64,000 bases of DNA, from the NCBI RefSeq assembly GCF_029222705.1, contig NZ_JARGZF010000001.1, positions 2,289,958 through 2,353,957 of the forward strand. The letters are read 5' to 3'. The position numbers were made by a program, and so were the translations under genes. Position 1 is the stretch's first letter. Every line of letters begins with the position of its first letter. Below, piece by piece: positions 16,825 to 25,105 of the stretch. This DNA comes from Knoellia sp. p5-6-4 (GTDB taxonomy: Bacteria; Actinomycetota; Actinomycetes; Actinomycetales; Dermatophilaceae). The notes under the pieces are model-generated. The model saw only the letters and a list, made by a program, of their open reading frames with translations. It was not told where the DNA came from and searched no databases.

Positions 16825-18107
16825 GCCCGACGTTCTCGTCGCTGTCCATCCGCAACTACCGCATCTACGCCACCGGCGCCTTCATCTCCAACATCGGCAC
16901 GTGGATGGGCCGGGTCGCCCAGGACTGGCTGGTGCTCACCGAGCTCACCGACCACTCGTCGCAGGCGCTGGGCATCGTCACCGGGCTGCAGTTCCTGCCC
17001 TTCCTGCTGCTGGCGCCGTGGGCCGGCATGATCGCCGACCGGTTCCCGAAGCGGCGCACGCTCGTCCTCACCCAGACCGGGCTGGCGGCCTCGAGCCTGT
17101 TGCTCGGCCTGCTCGTCGTCACGGGGGTGGCCGAGCTGTGGATGGTCTACGCCATCGCGCTGTTCACCGGTGTCGCCACCGCCATCGACAACCCGGCCCG
17201 GCAGTCGTTCGTCTCCGAGATGGTGCCGCGCGAGAAGCTGGCCAACGCCGTCTCCCTCAACAGCGCGTCGTTCAACGCCGGGCGGCTGATCGGCCCGGGC
17301 ATCGCCGGCCTGACCATCGCCTGGTTCAACACCGGCGTGGCGCTGCTGCTCAACACCCTGACCTTCGTGGCGGTGCTCGTCGCGCTCGTGCTGCTGCGGC
17401 CGAGGGAGCTGCGGCCCGCCCCGGTCACCCGGGGCAAGGGCGCCATCACCGACGGGCTGCGCTACGTCAGGAACCGCCCCGACCTCATCCTCGTCATGGG
17501 CCTGGTGTTCGTGCTCGGCACCTTCGGCATGAACTTCCAGATCACCACGGCCCTGATGGCGACCCGCGAGTTCGACAAGGGGCCCGAGGAGTACGGCCTG
17601 CTCGGCTCGATCATGGCGATCGGGTCGCTGGCCGCGGCCCTGCTCTCGGCTCGCCGCTCCCAGCCGCGGCTGCGCATCCTGCTCACCGCCCTGGTGGGCT
17701 TCGTGCTGGCGACCGCGGCCGCTGCGCTCGCGCCGACCTACGCGCTCTTCGCCGTCGCCCTCGTGCCGGTGGGCCTCGCCGCCCTGACCGCGCTGACCAC
17801 CGCCAACGCGATGGTGCAGCTGCGCGTCGAGCCCTACATGCGGGGCCGGGTCATGGCGCTCTACATGGCGATCTTCATGGGCGGCACGCCCGTCGGCGCG
17901 CCCATCATCGGCTGGATCGGCGACGTCTTCGGGCCCCGCTGGACCATCGCGATCGGCACCGTGGCCGTGGGAATGGCGCTGGCCGGTGTTTCGGTCTGGC
18001 TGGCCCGCCACGAGAATGTCCGCGTGAGCTACGAGTCGCAGCGACGTCCCCGGTTCCGGGTCAGCACCTCGCCGGTCTCCGAGGCCGTGCCCGAGGCGGC
18101 CCGGTGA
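16821..18107 (+). CDS. MFS exporter (EntS-like)
   Basis: Twelve-helix MFS protein of 428 residues similar in style to the EntS/enterobactin-exporter subgroup: N-terminal SIRNYRIYATGAFISNIGTW, loop 2-3 GMIADRFPKRRTL, NPARQSFVSEMVP after TM4 and the PYMRGRVMALYM segment in the second half. It overlaps the MarR gene by ATGA, so both are translated together, and the MarR protein most likely controls it. Substrate unknown. A 28-codon reading frame overlaps its stop by GTGA. Confidence 0.9.
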   Translation: MSPTFSSLSIRNYRIYATGAFISNIGTWMGRVAQDWLVLTELTDHSSQALGIVTGLQFLPFLLLAPWAGMIADRFPKRRTLVLTQTGLAASSLLLGLLVVTGVAELWMVYAIALFTGVATAIDNPARQSFVSEMVPREKLANAVSLNSASFNAGRLIGPGIAGLTIAWFNTGVALLLNTLTFVAVLVALVLLRPRELRPAPVTRGKGAITDGLRYVRNRPDLILVMGLVFVLGTFGMNFQITTALMATREFDKGPEEYGLLGSIMAIGSLAAALLSARRSQPRLRILLTALVGFVLATAAAALAPTYALFAVALVPVGLAALTALTTANAMVQLRVEPYMRGRVMALYMAIFMGGTPVGAPIIGWIGDVFGPRWTIAIGTVAVGMALAGVSVWLARHENVRVSYESQRRPRFRVSTSPVSEAVPEAAR

Positions 18108-18190
18108 CCCCCGCGTTCCGGCGCCGGGTCACCATCGCGGTGCTGGTGGCCGTGGTCGCCGTGGCGGTGGTCGCCGCGCTCGTCGGCTGA
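18104..18190 (+). CDS. 28-residue single-helix micropeptide, coupled to the MFS gene
   Basis: GTG at 18104 overlaps the TGA of the MFS gene by four bases and opens a 28-codon frame. The product begins VTPAFRRRVTIAV, giving a positive N-terminus followed by about 20 hydrophobic residues (Val/Ala) and a terminal LVG, that is, one membrane helix with cytoplasmic basic anchor. The arrangement equals the coupling used elsewhere in this window. It could be a small subunit or stabiliser of the transporter; too short for family assignment. An alternative is chance, since valine-rich GC frames occur by accident. Confidence 0.5.
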   Translation: MTPAFRRRVTIAVLVAVVAVAVVAALVG

Positions 18191-18224
18191 CTACTTCGGT
18201 CGGCGGCTACTACGTCGGCGGCTA

Positions 18225-19454
18225 CTACTTCGGGTAGCACATCGGCGGCACGGTGAGCCGCAGCTCGTACCCGGCGGGGCAGACGAGCTGACCCAGCGCG
18301 TTGGTGACCGGCTCGACCGGCTCGGGCGCCGCCGTCGTGGTCGGGGAGGGGCTCGAGGTCGACGTGGGGGTCGACGTCGGCTTCGGCTTCAGCGGCTTGG
18401 TCAGGTCTTCGACGACACCGCCCACGCCCGTCGTCGGCGAGGGTGAGGGCGTCGGGCTGGTGGTCGCCTCGTCACCCGAGCCGCCGGAGGTGCCCGAGCC
18501 GGAGCCGGAGCCGCCAGTCGCGCGAGCCGACGGCGTCGAGCGCGGGGACGGTGCCGGCGCGGAGGAGCCCTTCGCCGCGGTCCCGCCCTCCGGCGCGGAG
18601 GACCCCGAGGGGAGGTAGGGGGTCGCGGCGCGCTGGGCCGCGGAGAGGTCGCCGCTGGGCAGCACGGTGACTCCGCGCCGGTAGCCGTCGGCGATGGCGA
18701 CGACCTGGCTGACGTAGGCGTCGCTGTGGTTGTAGCGCAGGACCGCCGAGCGGAGGTCGGAGTCCCGGGTGAGGTCACCGGGTCCGGAGCAGAGGTAGAC
18801 GGCGGTCGAGGTGGCCGCGTCGGACATGTTCTGCGGGTTCTTCGTGCCGTCGCCGTCGGCGTCGACCCCCACCGTGCGCCAGGTGCCGGGGATGAACTGC
18901 ATCGGCCCCACGGCGCGGTCCCACTCGGTGTCGCGGTCGAGGGCACCGCCGTCGGTGTCGTGGATGACCGCGGTGTCGTTGCTGCCGTCCAGCGGCAGCC
19001 CGTAGATGCCCGGGCGGACGGTGCCGGACTCGTCGAGGCCGTTGCCGGCATACCGTCCGTGGTCGCTCTCGACCTTGCCGATCGCGGCGATGAGCGCCCA
19101 GTCGATCCCGCAGGCGGGGTCGGCCGCGTCGACCAGCGTGGCGCCCCGCTTGTAGGCGTCGAGGGCCCGCGAGGGGATGCCGCTGGCCGCGAGGGCAGGG
19201 GCGAGGTCGGGGCTGGTGGCCGACGGCAGCGACGGCGCCACCTCGTCGGGGATGGGCGGCAGCGGCGGCAGCACCGGGGCCGCGGGACGCGTCAGCGGTG
19301 TGGCGGGCACCGTCACGATGGGCTTGGACCCGGCGGTCACGTGCTCCGCCGCCGCTCCACCCGTGCCGACGAGCACCGATCCGCTGCCGATCAGTGCCAC
19401 CGCCGGCAGGGCGCCGGCAAAGGTGCGCCAGGTCAGTCGCACGTCCCGCGTCAT
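18225..19454 (-). CDS. Secreted lytic transglycosylase (SLT_2/MltB-like)
   Basis: Exported peptidoglycan lytic transglycosylase of 409 residues. A signal peptide (basic TRDVRLTWR, hydrophobic core about 13-35, AAAEH) is followed by a proline-rich linker and the catalytic domain with Glu129 in IGKVESDHGRYAGN and GPMQFIPGTWRTVG. A DADGDGTKNPQN loop looks like an EF-hand type calcium site. The last 140 residues are Ser/Thr/Pro-rich low-complexity sequence, probably wall-spanning, ending in a short Cys-containing tail. GAGGAGAAG lies eight bases before ATG 19454, deciding against longer starts. Confidence 0.9.
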   Translation of the reverse strand: MTRDVRLTWRTFAGALPAVALIGSGSVLVGTGGAAAEHVTAGSKPIVTVPATPLTRPAAPVLPPLPPIPDEVAPSLPSATSPDLAPALAASGIPSRALDAYKRGATLVDAADPACGIDWALIAAIGKVESDHGRYAGNGLDESGTVRPGIYGLPLDGSNDTAVIHDTDGGALDRDTEWDRAVGPMQFIPGTWRTVGVDADGDGTKNPQNMSDAATSTAVYLCSGPGDLTRDSDLRSAVLRYNHSDAYVSQVVAIADGYRRGVTVLPSGDLSAAQRAATPYLPSGSSAPEGGTAAKGSSAPAPSPRSTPSARATGGSGSGSGTSGGSGDEATTSPTPSPSPTTGVGGVVEDLTKPLKPKPTSTPTSTSSPSPTTTAAPEPVEPVTNALGQLVCPAGYELRLTVPPMCYPK

Positions 19455-19533
19455 TGCGTGCTTCTCCTCGTGTCCGCGTGCCCCATCCCCGGGGTGGTTC
19501 ACCCGGACCAACGACGGGCCGGCGCGCAGGTTA

Positions 19534-19547
19534 CGCCCGAAAGGGCG
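19534..19547 (-). terminator. Weak GAAA-loop hairpin after serC
   Basis: CGCCC-GAAA-GGGCG on the plus strand makes a 5-bp stem with a four-base loop 11 bases beyond the serC stop. No U tract. Likely a weak terminator or 3' stabiliser. Confidence 0.35.
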
Positions 19548-19557
19548 CGTTCGCAGG

Positions 19558-20691
<1,134 letters not shown>

Positions 20692-20831
20692 TCACCTTCG
20701 GGTTCGGTGGCCGCGGTCTGCGGTCGGCTGGCTGGTGGTCTGGCGACGCCGTTGTCGGCCACCAGTCTGGCACCGCTGTCCGCCCTGTGGGACGTGAGGT
20801 CCACCACCCGGACGTTCCGCCGGCCTTCCGT

Positions 20832-20897
20832 GCAGCAACTTCTGCTAGCAGAAGTTGCTGCCGCCGACCCACGTTGCTGCATACCCGTGCGGCAGCA
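20832..20897 (+). repeat. Left 66-base inverted repeat arm
   Basis: Begins with a perfect 30-base palindrome (20832-20861, centre CTAG) and continues with two further copies of GTTGCTGC-type units, a TGCATACCC box and GCGGCAGCA. Pairs in inverted orientation with 22033-22098. Outer flanking bases 20824-20831 also resemble the outer flank of the other arm (6 of 8). Confidence 0.85.
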
Positions 20898-20944
20898 TCC
20901 TGTGCTGTGTCGTGATGGGTCGAGTCGCAGTGGACCCGTTGAGG

Positions 20945-21937
20945 TCAGGCTCCGAGGCGGCGGCGTGCCCGCGCGATGGCCGCGTCGAGCCGGGCCCGCA
21001 CCACGGGGGCGTCATCGGCCTCTGCCCAGACGAAGCGCACCACCTCACGCTCGGTGCCGCGCAGTCGGTCCTCGCGCCTCTTCTCCAGGGCGAGCGCCTT
21101 GCGCAGCTGATCTGGCGTCGGGTTCATGAGCCCGCCTGAGTACTTCGCGAGGCCGTCGAACTCCACGACGACCGGGTCGTCGTCGAGCATGAAGTCAACC
21201 CGCCAGCGCCGACCCCCGGCGGTCACCTTCACCTGCGGCGTGAACTGGTAGCCCAAGGCGCGCATGGTGTGTGCCAACCTGGTCTCCCCGACCGACTCGT
21301 GGCGACCATCCGCATGTGCGAGGAGGGCCCGCACCCCATGTATGCCGGGGAGCCGGCTGTGCGCCTTGACCGCGGCCTCGAGCTCCTCCTTGGTGACCAG
21401 ACCGTCGTGGAGTGCGCCGTCGGCCGCCACCAGGCTTTCGAAGGGGAATGGCGGGAGGCCGTCTCGTGGAGCGTGGAGGCCGGCCTGAACGACCGCCGTC
21501 GCGACCGGCACGGTGCGGAAGCCGTCAGCGGTCTTCACCGGATCGACGCCGCACGCCGGGTGCAGGACGGCCGCCGCTCGCCGACGGGTGTGGTCGTCGT
21601 CGGTGCGGCAGACGTGGGCGGTCTCGAGGTCCGACTTCCACAGCCGAACACCGTGGAGCACCAGCGCGGACTGGTGACTCGCGACCACCCGGCCCGCGAA
21701 CGACCGCAACAGGGCGATGGTCAGGAGGCGGTGTGCGGCCCGGGCTGTCTCCCATTCGTCCTCGCCCTCCCACGGTGGACGATCGGCGTCGGGCGAGCCG
21801 ACGGCATACCAGCCGCGGATGAGCCGGCGGATCTCGCCCTGCCTGACCATCCGGCGCAGATCGGACGGTCCGAGTCCCAGCGTGGTGGCGTCGCGCGTCG
21901 ACACCACGTCGTGCCGGGCCAGGTCGTGCAGCTCCAT
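20945..21937 (-). CDS. AbiEi-like N-terminal domain fused to PD-(D/E)XK/DUF559-like nuclease domain
   Basis: Protein of 330 residues. The N-terminus (DLARHDVVSTRDATTLGL, MVRQGEIRRLIRGWYAVG) is the winged-helix AbiEi_4-type domain found in type IV antitoxins and in many actinobacterial orphan proteins. The C-terminal 100 residues carry RWRVDFMLDDDPVVVEFDGL, the strand-strand core of a Vsr/DUF559-like PD-(D/E)XK nuclease fold, with the usual final Lys replaced by Asp. No AbiEii nucleotidyltransferase toxin gene is adjacent, so a classical AbiE pair is not present. ATG 21937 gives the family N-terminus; a TTG at 21988 is an alternative. It is the only gene inside the inverted-repeat unit. Confidence 0.8.
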   Translation of the reverse strand: MELHDLARHDVVSTRDATTLGLGPSDLRRMVRQGEIRRLIRGWYAVGSPDADRPPWEGEDEWETARAAHRLLTIALLRSFAGRVVASHQSALVLHGVRLWKSDLETAHVCRTDDDHTRRRAAAVLHPACGVDPVKTADGFRTVPVATAVVQAGLHAPRDGLPPFPFESLVAADGALHDGLVTKEELEAAVKAHSRLPGIHGVRALLAHADGRHESVGETRLAHTMRALGYQFTPQVKVTAGGRRWRVDFMLDDDPVVVEFDGLAKYSGGLMNPTPDQLRKALALEKRREDRLRGTEREVVRFVWAEADDAPVVRARLDAAIARARRRLGA

Positions 21938-22032
21938 CCCGGCAGGGTGCCGGATGCAGCAAGGTCGGCGCTGCGGGCCTGTGGACAACTCGGGTCGCGC
22001 AGGCCGTTGCGGTCGCCCGACTCAGCAGAGAC

Positions 22033-22098
22033 TGCTGCCGCAGGGGTATGCAGCAACAGGGGTCGTCGGCAGCAACCCCTGCTAGCAGAAGTTGCTGC
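22033..22098 (-). repeat. Right 66-base inverted repeat arm
   Basis: Reverse complement of the left arm with six mismatches. The terminal palindrome is here imperfect because the outer-inner pair AA/GG differs (GCAGCAACCCC against GAAGTTGCTGC). Contains GTATGCAGCAAC and ends directly before the citrate synthase 3' end. Confidence 0.85.
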
Positions 22099-22110
22099 AG
22101 GGAAAGGGGG

Positions 22111-23208
22111 TCAGCCGCGCCAGCCGGCCACGGACTCCACGGGCCGCGGGCCGGGGCCGATGTAGCGCGAGCTCGGGCGGATCAGGCGTCCGGTCTTCTT
22201 CTGCTCCAGGATGTGCGCCGACCAGCCGGCCGAACGGGCGCAGGTGAACATCGGGGTGAACATCGAGGCCGGTACCTCGGCGAAGTCGAGCAGCACGGCC
22301 GCCCAGAACTCCACGTTGGTCGCCAGCACCCGGTCGGGGCGCCGGGCGTGCAGCTCGTCGAGGGCAGCCTTCTCCAGGGCGGCCGCCACCTCGAAACGGG
22401 GCGCACCCAGCCGCTCACAGGTCGCCCGCAGCACCCGGGCCCGGGGGTCCTCGGCGCGGTAGACGCGGTGGCCGAAGCCCATGAGCCGCTCGCCCTTGTC
22501 GAGCACGTCCTTGACGTAGGCCGTGGCGTCACCGGTCTGCTCGACGCCCTCGATCATGTGCAGCACGCGCGAGGGGGCTCCGCCGTGCAGCGGGCCGCTC
22601 ATCGCCCCGACGGCACCGGACAGGCAGGCGGCGACGTCGGCACCGGTGGAGGCGATGACGCGCGCGGTGAAGGTCGAGGCGTTCATGCCGTGCTCGGCAG
22701 CCGAGACCCAGTAGGCGTCGACGGCCTCGACGTGACGCGGGTCGGGCTCGCCGCGCCAGCGGATCATGAACCGCTCGACGATCGTCCGGCCCCTGTCGAC
22801 CTCGCGCTGCGGGATCATCGGCTGGCTGAGGCCACGGGCCGACTGGGCCACGAACGACAGCGCGGTCACCGAGGCGCGCGCGAGGTTGTCGCGGGCGGTC
22901 TCGGGGTCGATGTCGAGCAGCGGCCGGAAGCCCCAGAGCGGGGCCAGGGTCGCCAGCGCGGCCTGGACGTCGACCCGCACGTCACCGGAGTGGATCGGCA
23001 GCGGGAACGGCTCGGCGGGAGGCAGGCCCGGGTCGAACTCGTTGTCGACGAGCAGGCCCCAGACCTGGCCGAACGAGACCCGCCCGACGAGGTCGTTGAT
23101 GTCGACGCCGCGGTACCGGAGAGCGCCGCCCTCCTTGTCGGGCTCGGCGATCTCCGACTCGAAGGCGATGACTCCCTCGAGCCCTGGCTTGAAGTCACTG
23201 TCGGACAT
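22111..23208 (-). CDS. Citrate synthase 2 family protein
   Basis: Citrate synthase fold enzyme of 365 residues condensing acetyl-CoA (or propionyl-CoA) with oxaloacetate. His residues in GPLHGGAPSRV and GFGHRVYRAEDPRA and the catalytic Asp in AVLLDFAEVPASMFTPMF are intact. It belongs to the short class annotated citA (Rv0889c) in mycobacteria rather than the main gltA. ATG 23208 (MSDSDFKPGLEG) is chosen over an upstream open extension. No methylcitrate genes are adjacent, so the 2-methylcitrate alternative is not supported. Confidence 0.9.
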   Translation of the reverse strand: MSDSDFKPGLEGVIAFESEIAEPDKEGGALRYRGVDINDLVGRVSFGQVWGLLVDNEFDPGLPPAEPFPLPIHSGDVRVDVQAALATLAPLWGFRPLLDIDPETARDNLARASVTALSFVAQSARGLSQPMIPQREVDRGRTIVERFMIRWRGEPDPRHVEAVDAYWVSAAEHGMNASTFTARVIASTGADVAACLSGAVGAMSGPLHGGAPSRVLHMIEGVEQTGDATAYVKDVLDKGERLMGFGHRVYRAEDPRARVLRATCERLGAPRFEVAAALEKAALDELHARRPDRVLATNVEFWAAVLLDFAEVPASMFTPMFTCARSAGWSAHILEQKKTGRLIRPSSRYIGPGPRPVESVAGWRG

Positions 23209-23312
23209 CGGAGGTCCCCATCCCTTGCTCGGCGTCGTTGTCGGCGCTGCCATTCTGCACTGTCGGCGTGATGGGCCAACATGGCGTCCATGCACATGCC
23301 TGCGACGCCCTC

Positions 23313-23906
23313 ATGGTGACCCCTCGCCTGACCCCCGACGGCGACTTCGACACCGAGGTCTTCACCGGGGACCTGACCGGGCAGGACGCCGGGAGCGCAC
23401 GCTTCCTGGAGTGCCGGTTCGAGGAGTGCGACCTCACCGAGCTGCGGGCACCGCGGGCCCGCTTCGCGGACACGACCCTGTATGCCGTGCGCGGAGCCGG
23501 CGTCGACCTCGCCGAGAGCGAGTGGCTGGACTGCGTCGTCTCGGGGGCGCGACTGGGGGCGGTGCAGCTCCACGGGTCCGAGCTGCGGCGGGTGCGGGTC
23601 GAGGGCGGCAAGATCGACTACCTCAACCTGCGCGGGGCAAACCTGCGGGAGGTGGCGTTCGTCGACTGCGTGCTGACCGAGCCTGACTTCGGTGGCGCGG
23701 CCCTGCAACAGGTCACCTTCGAGGGCTGCCGGCTCGTGGGGCCCGACTTCAACCAGGTGCAGATGAAGGCGGTCGACTTCAGCGGGGCACACCTGGCGGC
23801 GCCGCGCGGGCTGGCCAGCCTGTCGGGCGCGACGATCTCCCGCCTCCAGCTGCTCGACCTCGCGCCGGCCCTGGCCGACCAGCTCGGCATCACCGTCGCC
23901 GACTGA
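23313..23906 (+). CDS. Pentapeptide-repeat protein
   Basis: Protein of 197 residues built from pentapeptide-type repeats A(D/N)LxX: CRFEECDLTELRAPRARFAD, LRGANLREVAFVDC, VDFSGAHLAAPRG and similar. These stack into a right-handed quadrilateral beta-helix like MfpA and Qnr, which mimic DNA and bind gyrase. Whether this one protects gyrase is unknown. The first 20 residues lie before the repeats. ATG 23313 has no good ribosome site; ATG 23271 in the same frame is an alternative. It diverges from the citrate synthase gene. Confidence 0.85.
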   Translation: MVTPRLTPDGDFDTEVFTGDLTGQDAGSARFLECRFEECDLTELRAPRARFADTTLYAVRGAGVDLAESEWLDCVVSGARLGAVQLHGSELRRVRVEGGKIDYLNLRGANLREVAFVDCVLTEPDFGGAALQQVTFEGCRLVGPDFNQVQMKAVDFSGAHLAAPRGLASLSGATISRLQLLDLAPALADQLGITVAD

Positions 23907-23915
23907 CGCTGCCGC

Positions 23916-24298
23916 TCAGGGCTGCTCGGGCTCCAGGAACTCCAGCCGGTTGCCGAACGGGTCGGAGGCGTAGAACCGTCGGTGCCCGGGGAACTTCCCG
24001 TCCCAGGTCACTCGACGCCGGCCTCTTCCAGTGCTGCCGCCAGTGCCGGCAGGTCCTGGACGAGGATGCCCGGGTGGGCCTTGCGGGCAGGGGAGAAGTC
24101 CTGCTCGACACCGAGGTGGACCTCCAGTCCGCCGCCGCGGAACCAGCAGCCACCCCGGGCCGCCAGCACGGGGGGCTTCTCCAGCTCCTCCATGCCGAGG
24201 ACGTCGGCCCAGAACTCCCGGCACGCCGGCTCGCCTCCCGTCGGGATGGCGAGCTGGACGTGGTAGAGCGTGCCGAGGGCAAAGGCTCTCGTCGTCAT
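23916..24298 (-). pseudogene. VOC (glyoxalase-fold) family gene with a -1 frameshift
   Basis: From ATG 24298 the frame encodes a VOC-type metalloenzyme fold (LYHVQLAIPTGGEPACREFW, FRGGGLEVHLGVE) for 95 residues and stops at 24008. The missing C-terminal third (GKFPGHRRFYASDPFGNRLEFLEP) continues in another frame to 23916. One missing base near 24010-24012 explains the break: the whole would be about 127 residues, the family's usual length. Either a recent null mutation or a sequencing deletion. It directly follows the NYN gene (three bases) and was probably co-transcribed. Confidence 0.8.
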
Positions 24299-24301
24299 GG
24301 G

Positions 24302-25063
24302 CTAGCGCCTCGCGCTCCTGGCTCGGCGCTTGTCGCGTACGGCGAGGGTGGGCTTGCCCTCGTCCTTCATGTCGAACAGGTCGGTCGCCTCGAGCAGCTT
24401 GCTCAGCTTGGCGTAGCCGTAGTTGCGCGGGTCGAACGACGACTGGTTCGCGATGTGCTGGCCGACGGTGCCCACGAGCGCCCAGCCGTCGTCGTCGGCG
24501 GCCCCCTGAACAGCCCGCCGGAGCAGCGTGACGAGCTTGGCGTCCTTCTTGAGCTCGGCGGTGGGCACCCGCAGCCGCGCGGGCCGGGCCTCGGCCTCGG
24601 TCGTGTCGGCCGCCGCGTCCTCCTCCTCGACGTCGAGCTGGTCGAGGACGAGGAACCGCGAGCAGGCGCTCTTGAAGGGCTCCGGGGTCTTGCGCTCGCC
24701 GAACCCGTAGACGGCTGCGCCCTTCTCGCGCAGGTGCATGACGAGCGGGGTGAAGTCGCCGTCGGAGGAGACGATCGCGTAGGCCTCGGGCTGGTCGGTG
24801 TAGAGCAGGGCCATGGCGTCGACGACGAGCGCCATGTCGCTGGCGTTCTTGCCGCTGGTGTAGTCGTACTGCTGCATCGGCCGGATGGCGTTCTCGTGGA
24901 GCACCCCCGCCCACCCGCGCAGCTCGGGCTTGGTCCAGTTGCCGTAGGCGCGCCGGATGCTCGTCTCGCCGTAGCCGGACAGCTCGTTGAGGATGAGGTC
25001 GATCCGGCGGGCCGACACGTTGTCGGCGTCGATGAGCAGCGCGATCCGCGCCTTGGCTTCCAT
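24302..25063 (-). CDS. NYN-domain (LabA/DUF88) nuclease-like protein with C-terminal OST-HTH/LOTUS-like domain
   Basis: Protein of 253 residues. The PIN-like NYN domain shows Asp12 and Asp14 in LLIDADNVS, an acidic SDMALVVDAM segment and SSDGDFTPLV, the acidic pocket expected of a metal-dependent RNase. After an acidic Glu/Asp/Ala linker the C-terminus (about 180-240) has LVTLLRRAVQ...NYGYAKLSKLLEATDLFD, the pattern of an OST-HTH (LOTUS) RNA-binding domain. ATG 25063 begins MEAKARIALL; the upstream open frame lacks family sequence. Probable RNA-processing role, inferred from domains. Confidence 0.88.
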   Translation of the reverse strand: MEAKARIALLIDADNVSARRIDLILNELSGYGETSIRRAYGNWTKPELRGWAGVLHENAIRPMQQYDYTSGKNASDMALVVDAMALLYTDQPEAYAIVSSDGDFTPLVMHLREKGAAVYGFGERKTPEPFKSACSRFLVLDQLDVEEEDAAADTTEAEARPARLRVPTAELKKDAKLVTLLRRAVQGAADDDGWALVGTVGQHIANQSSFDPRNYGYAKLSKLLEATDLFDMKDEGKPTLAVRDKRRARSARR

Positions 25064-25105
25064 GCGGCTGCACGCTAGCCGACGCCGCGTCGTAGGGTCC
25101 TGCCT

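Larger units (their letters stand above)
20832..22098. mobile_element. Putative small mobile unit: AbiEi-like gene bounded by 66-base inverted repeats
   Basis: A 1,267-base segment with a 66-base imperfect inverted repeat at its two ends (20832-20897 and 22033-22098, 60 of 66 positions identical) and a single gene between them. Gene-to-arm gaps are only 47 and 95 bases. The right arm ends 12 bases from the citrate synthase stop. No target-site duplication is evident and there is no recognisable transposase, so mobility is inferred from architecture only; the encoded nuclease-like protein or a factor in trans would have to move it. Confidence 0.5.

Noticed and set aside
18191..18240. Short direct repeat TCGGCGGCTACTAC before the transglycosylase end
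   Set aside because: Only two copies over a few dozen bases; too small to interpret.
20945..21937. Classical AbiE toxin-antitoxin pair
   Set aside because: No nucleotidyltransferase-type AbiEii gene lies on either side; neighbours are serC and citrate synthase.
20824..22106. Target-site duplication next to the inverted-repeat unit
   Set aside because: Flanks are TTCCGT and AGGGAA; they do not match as direct repeats, only weakly as an extension of the inverted repeat.
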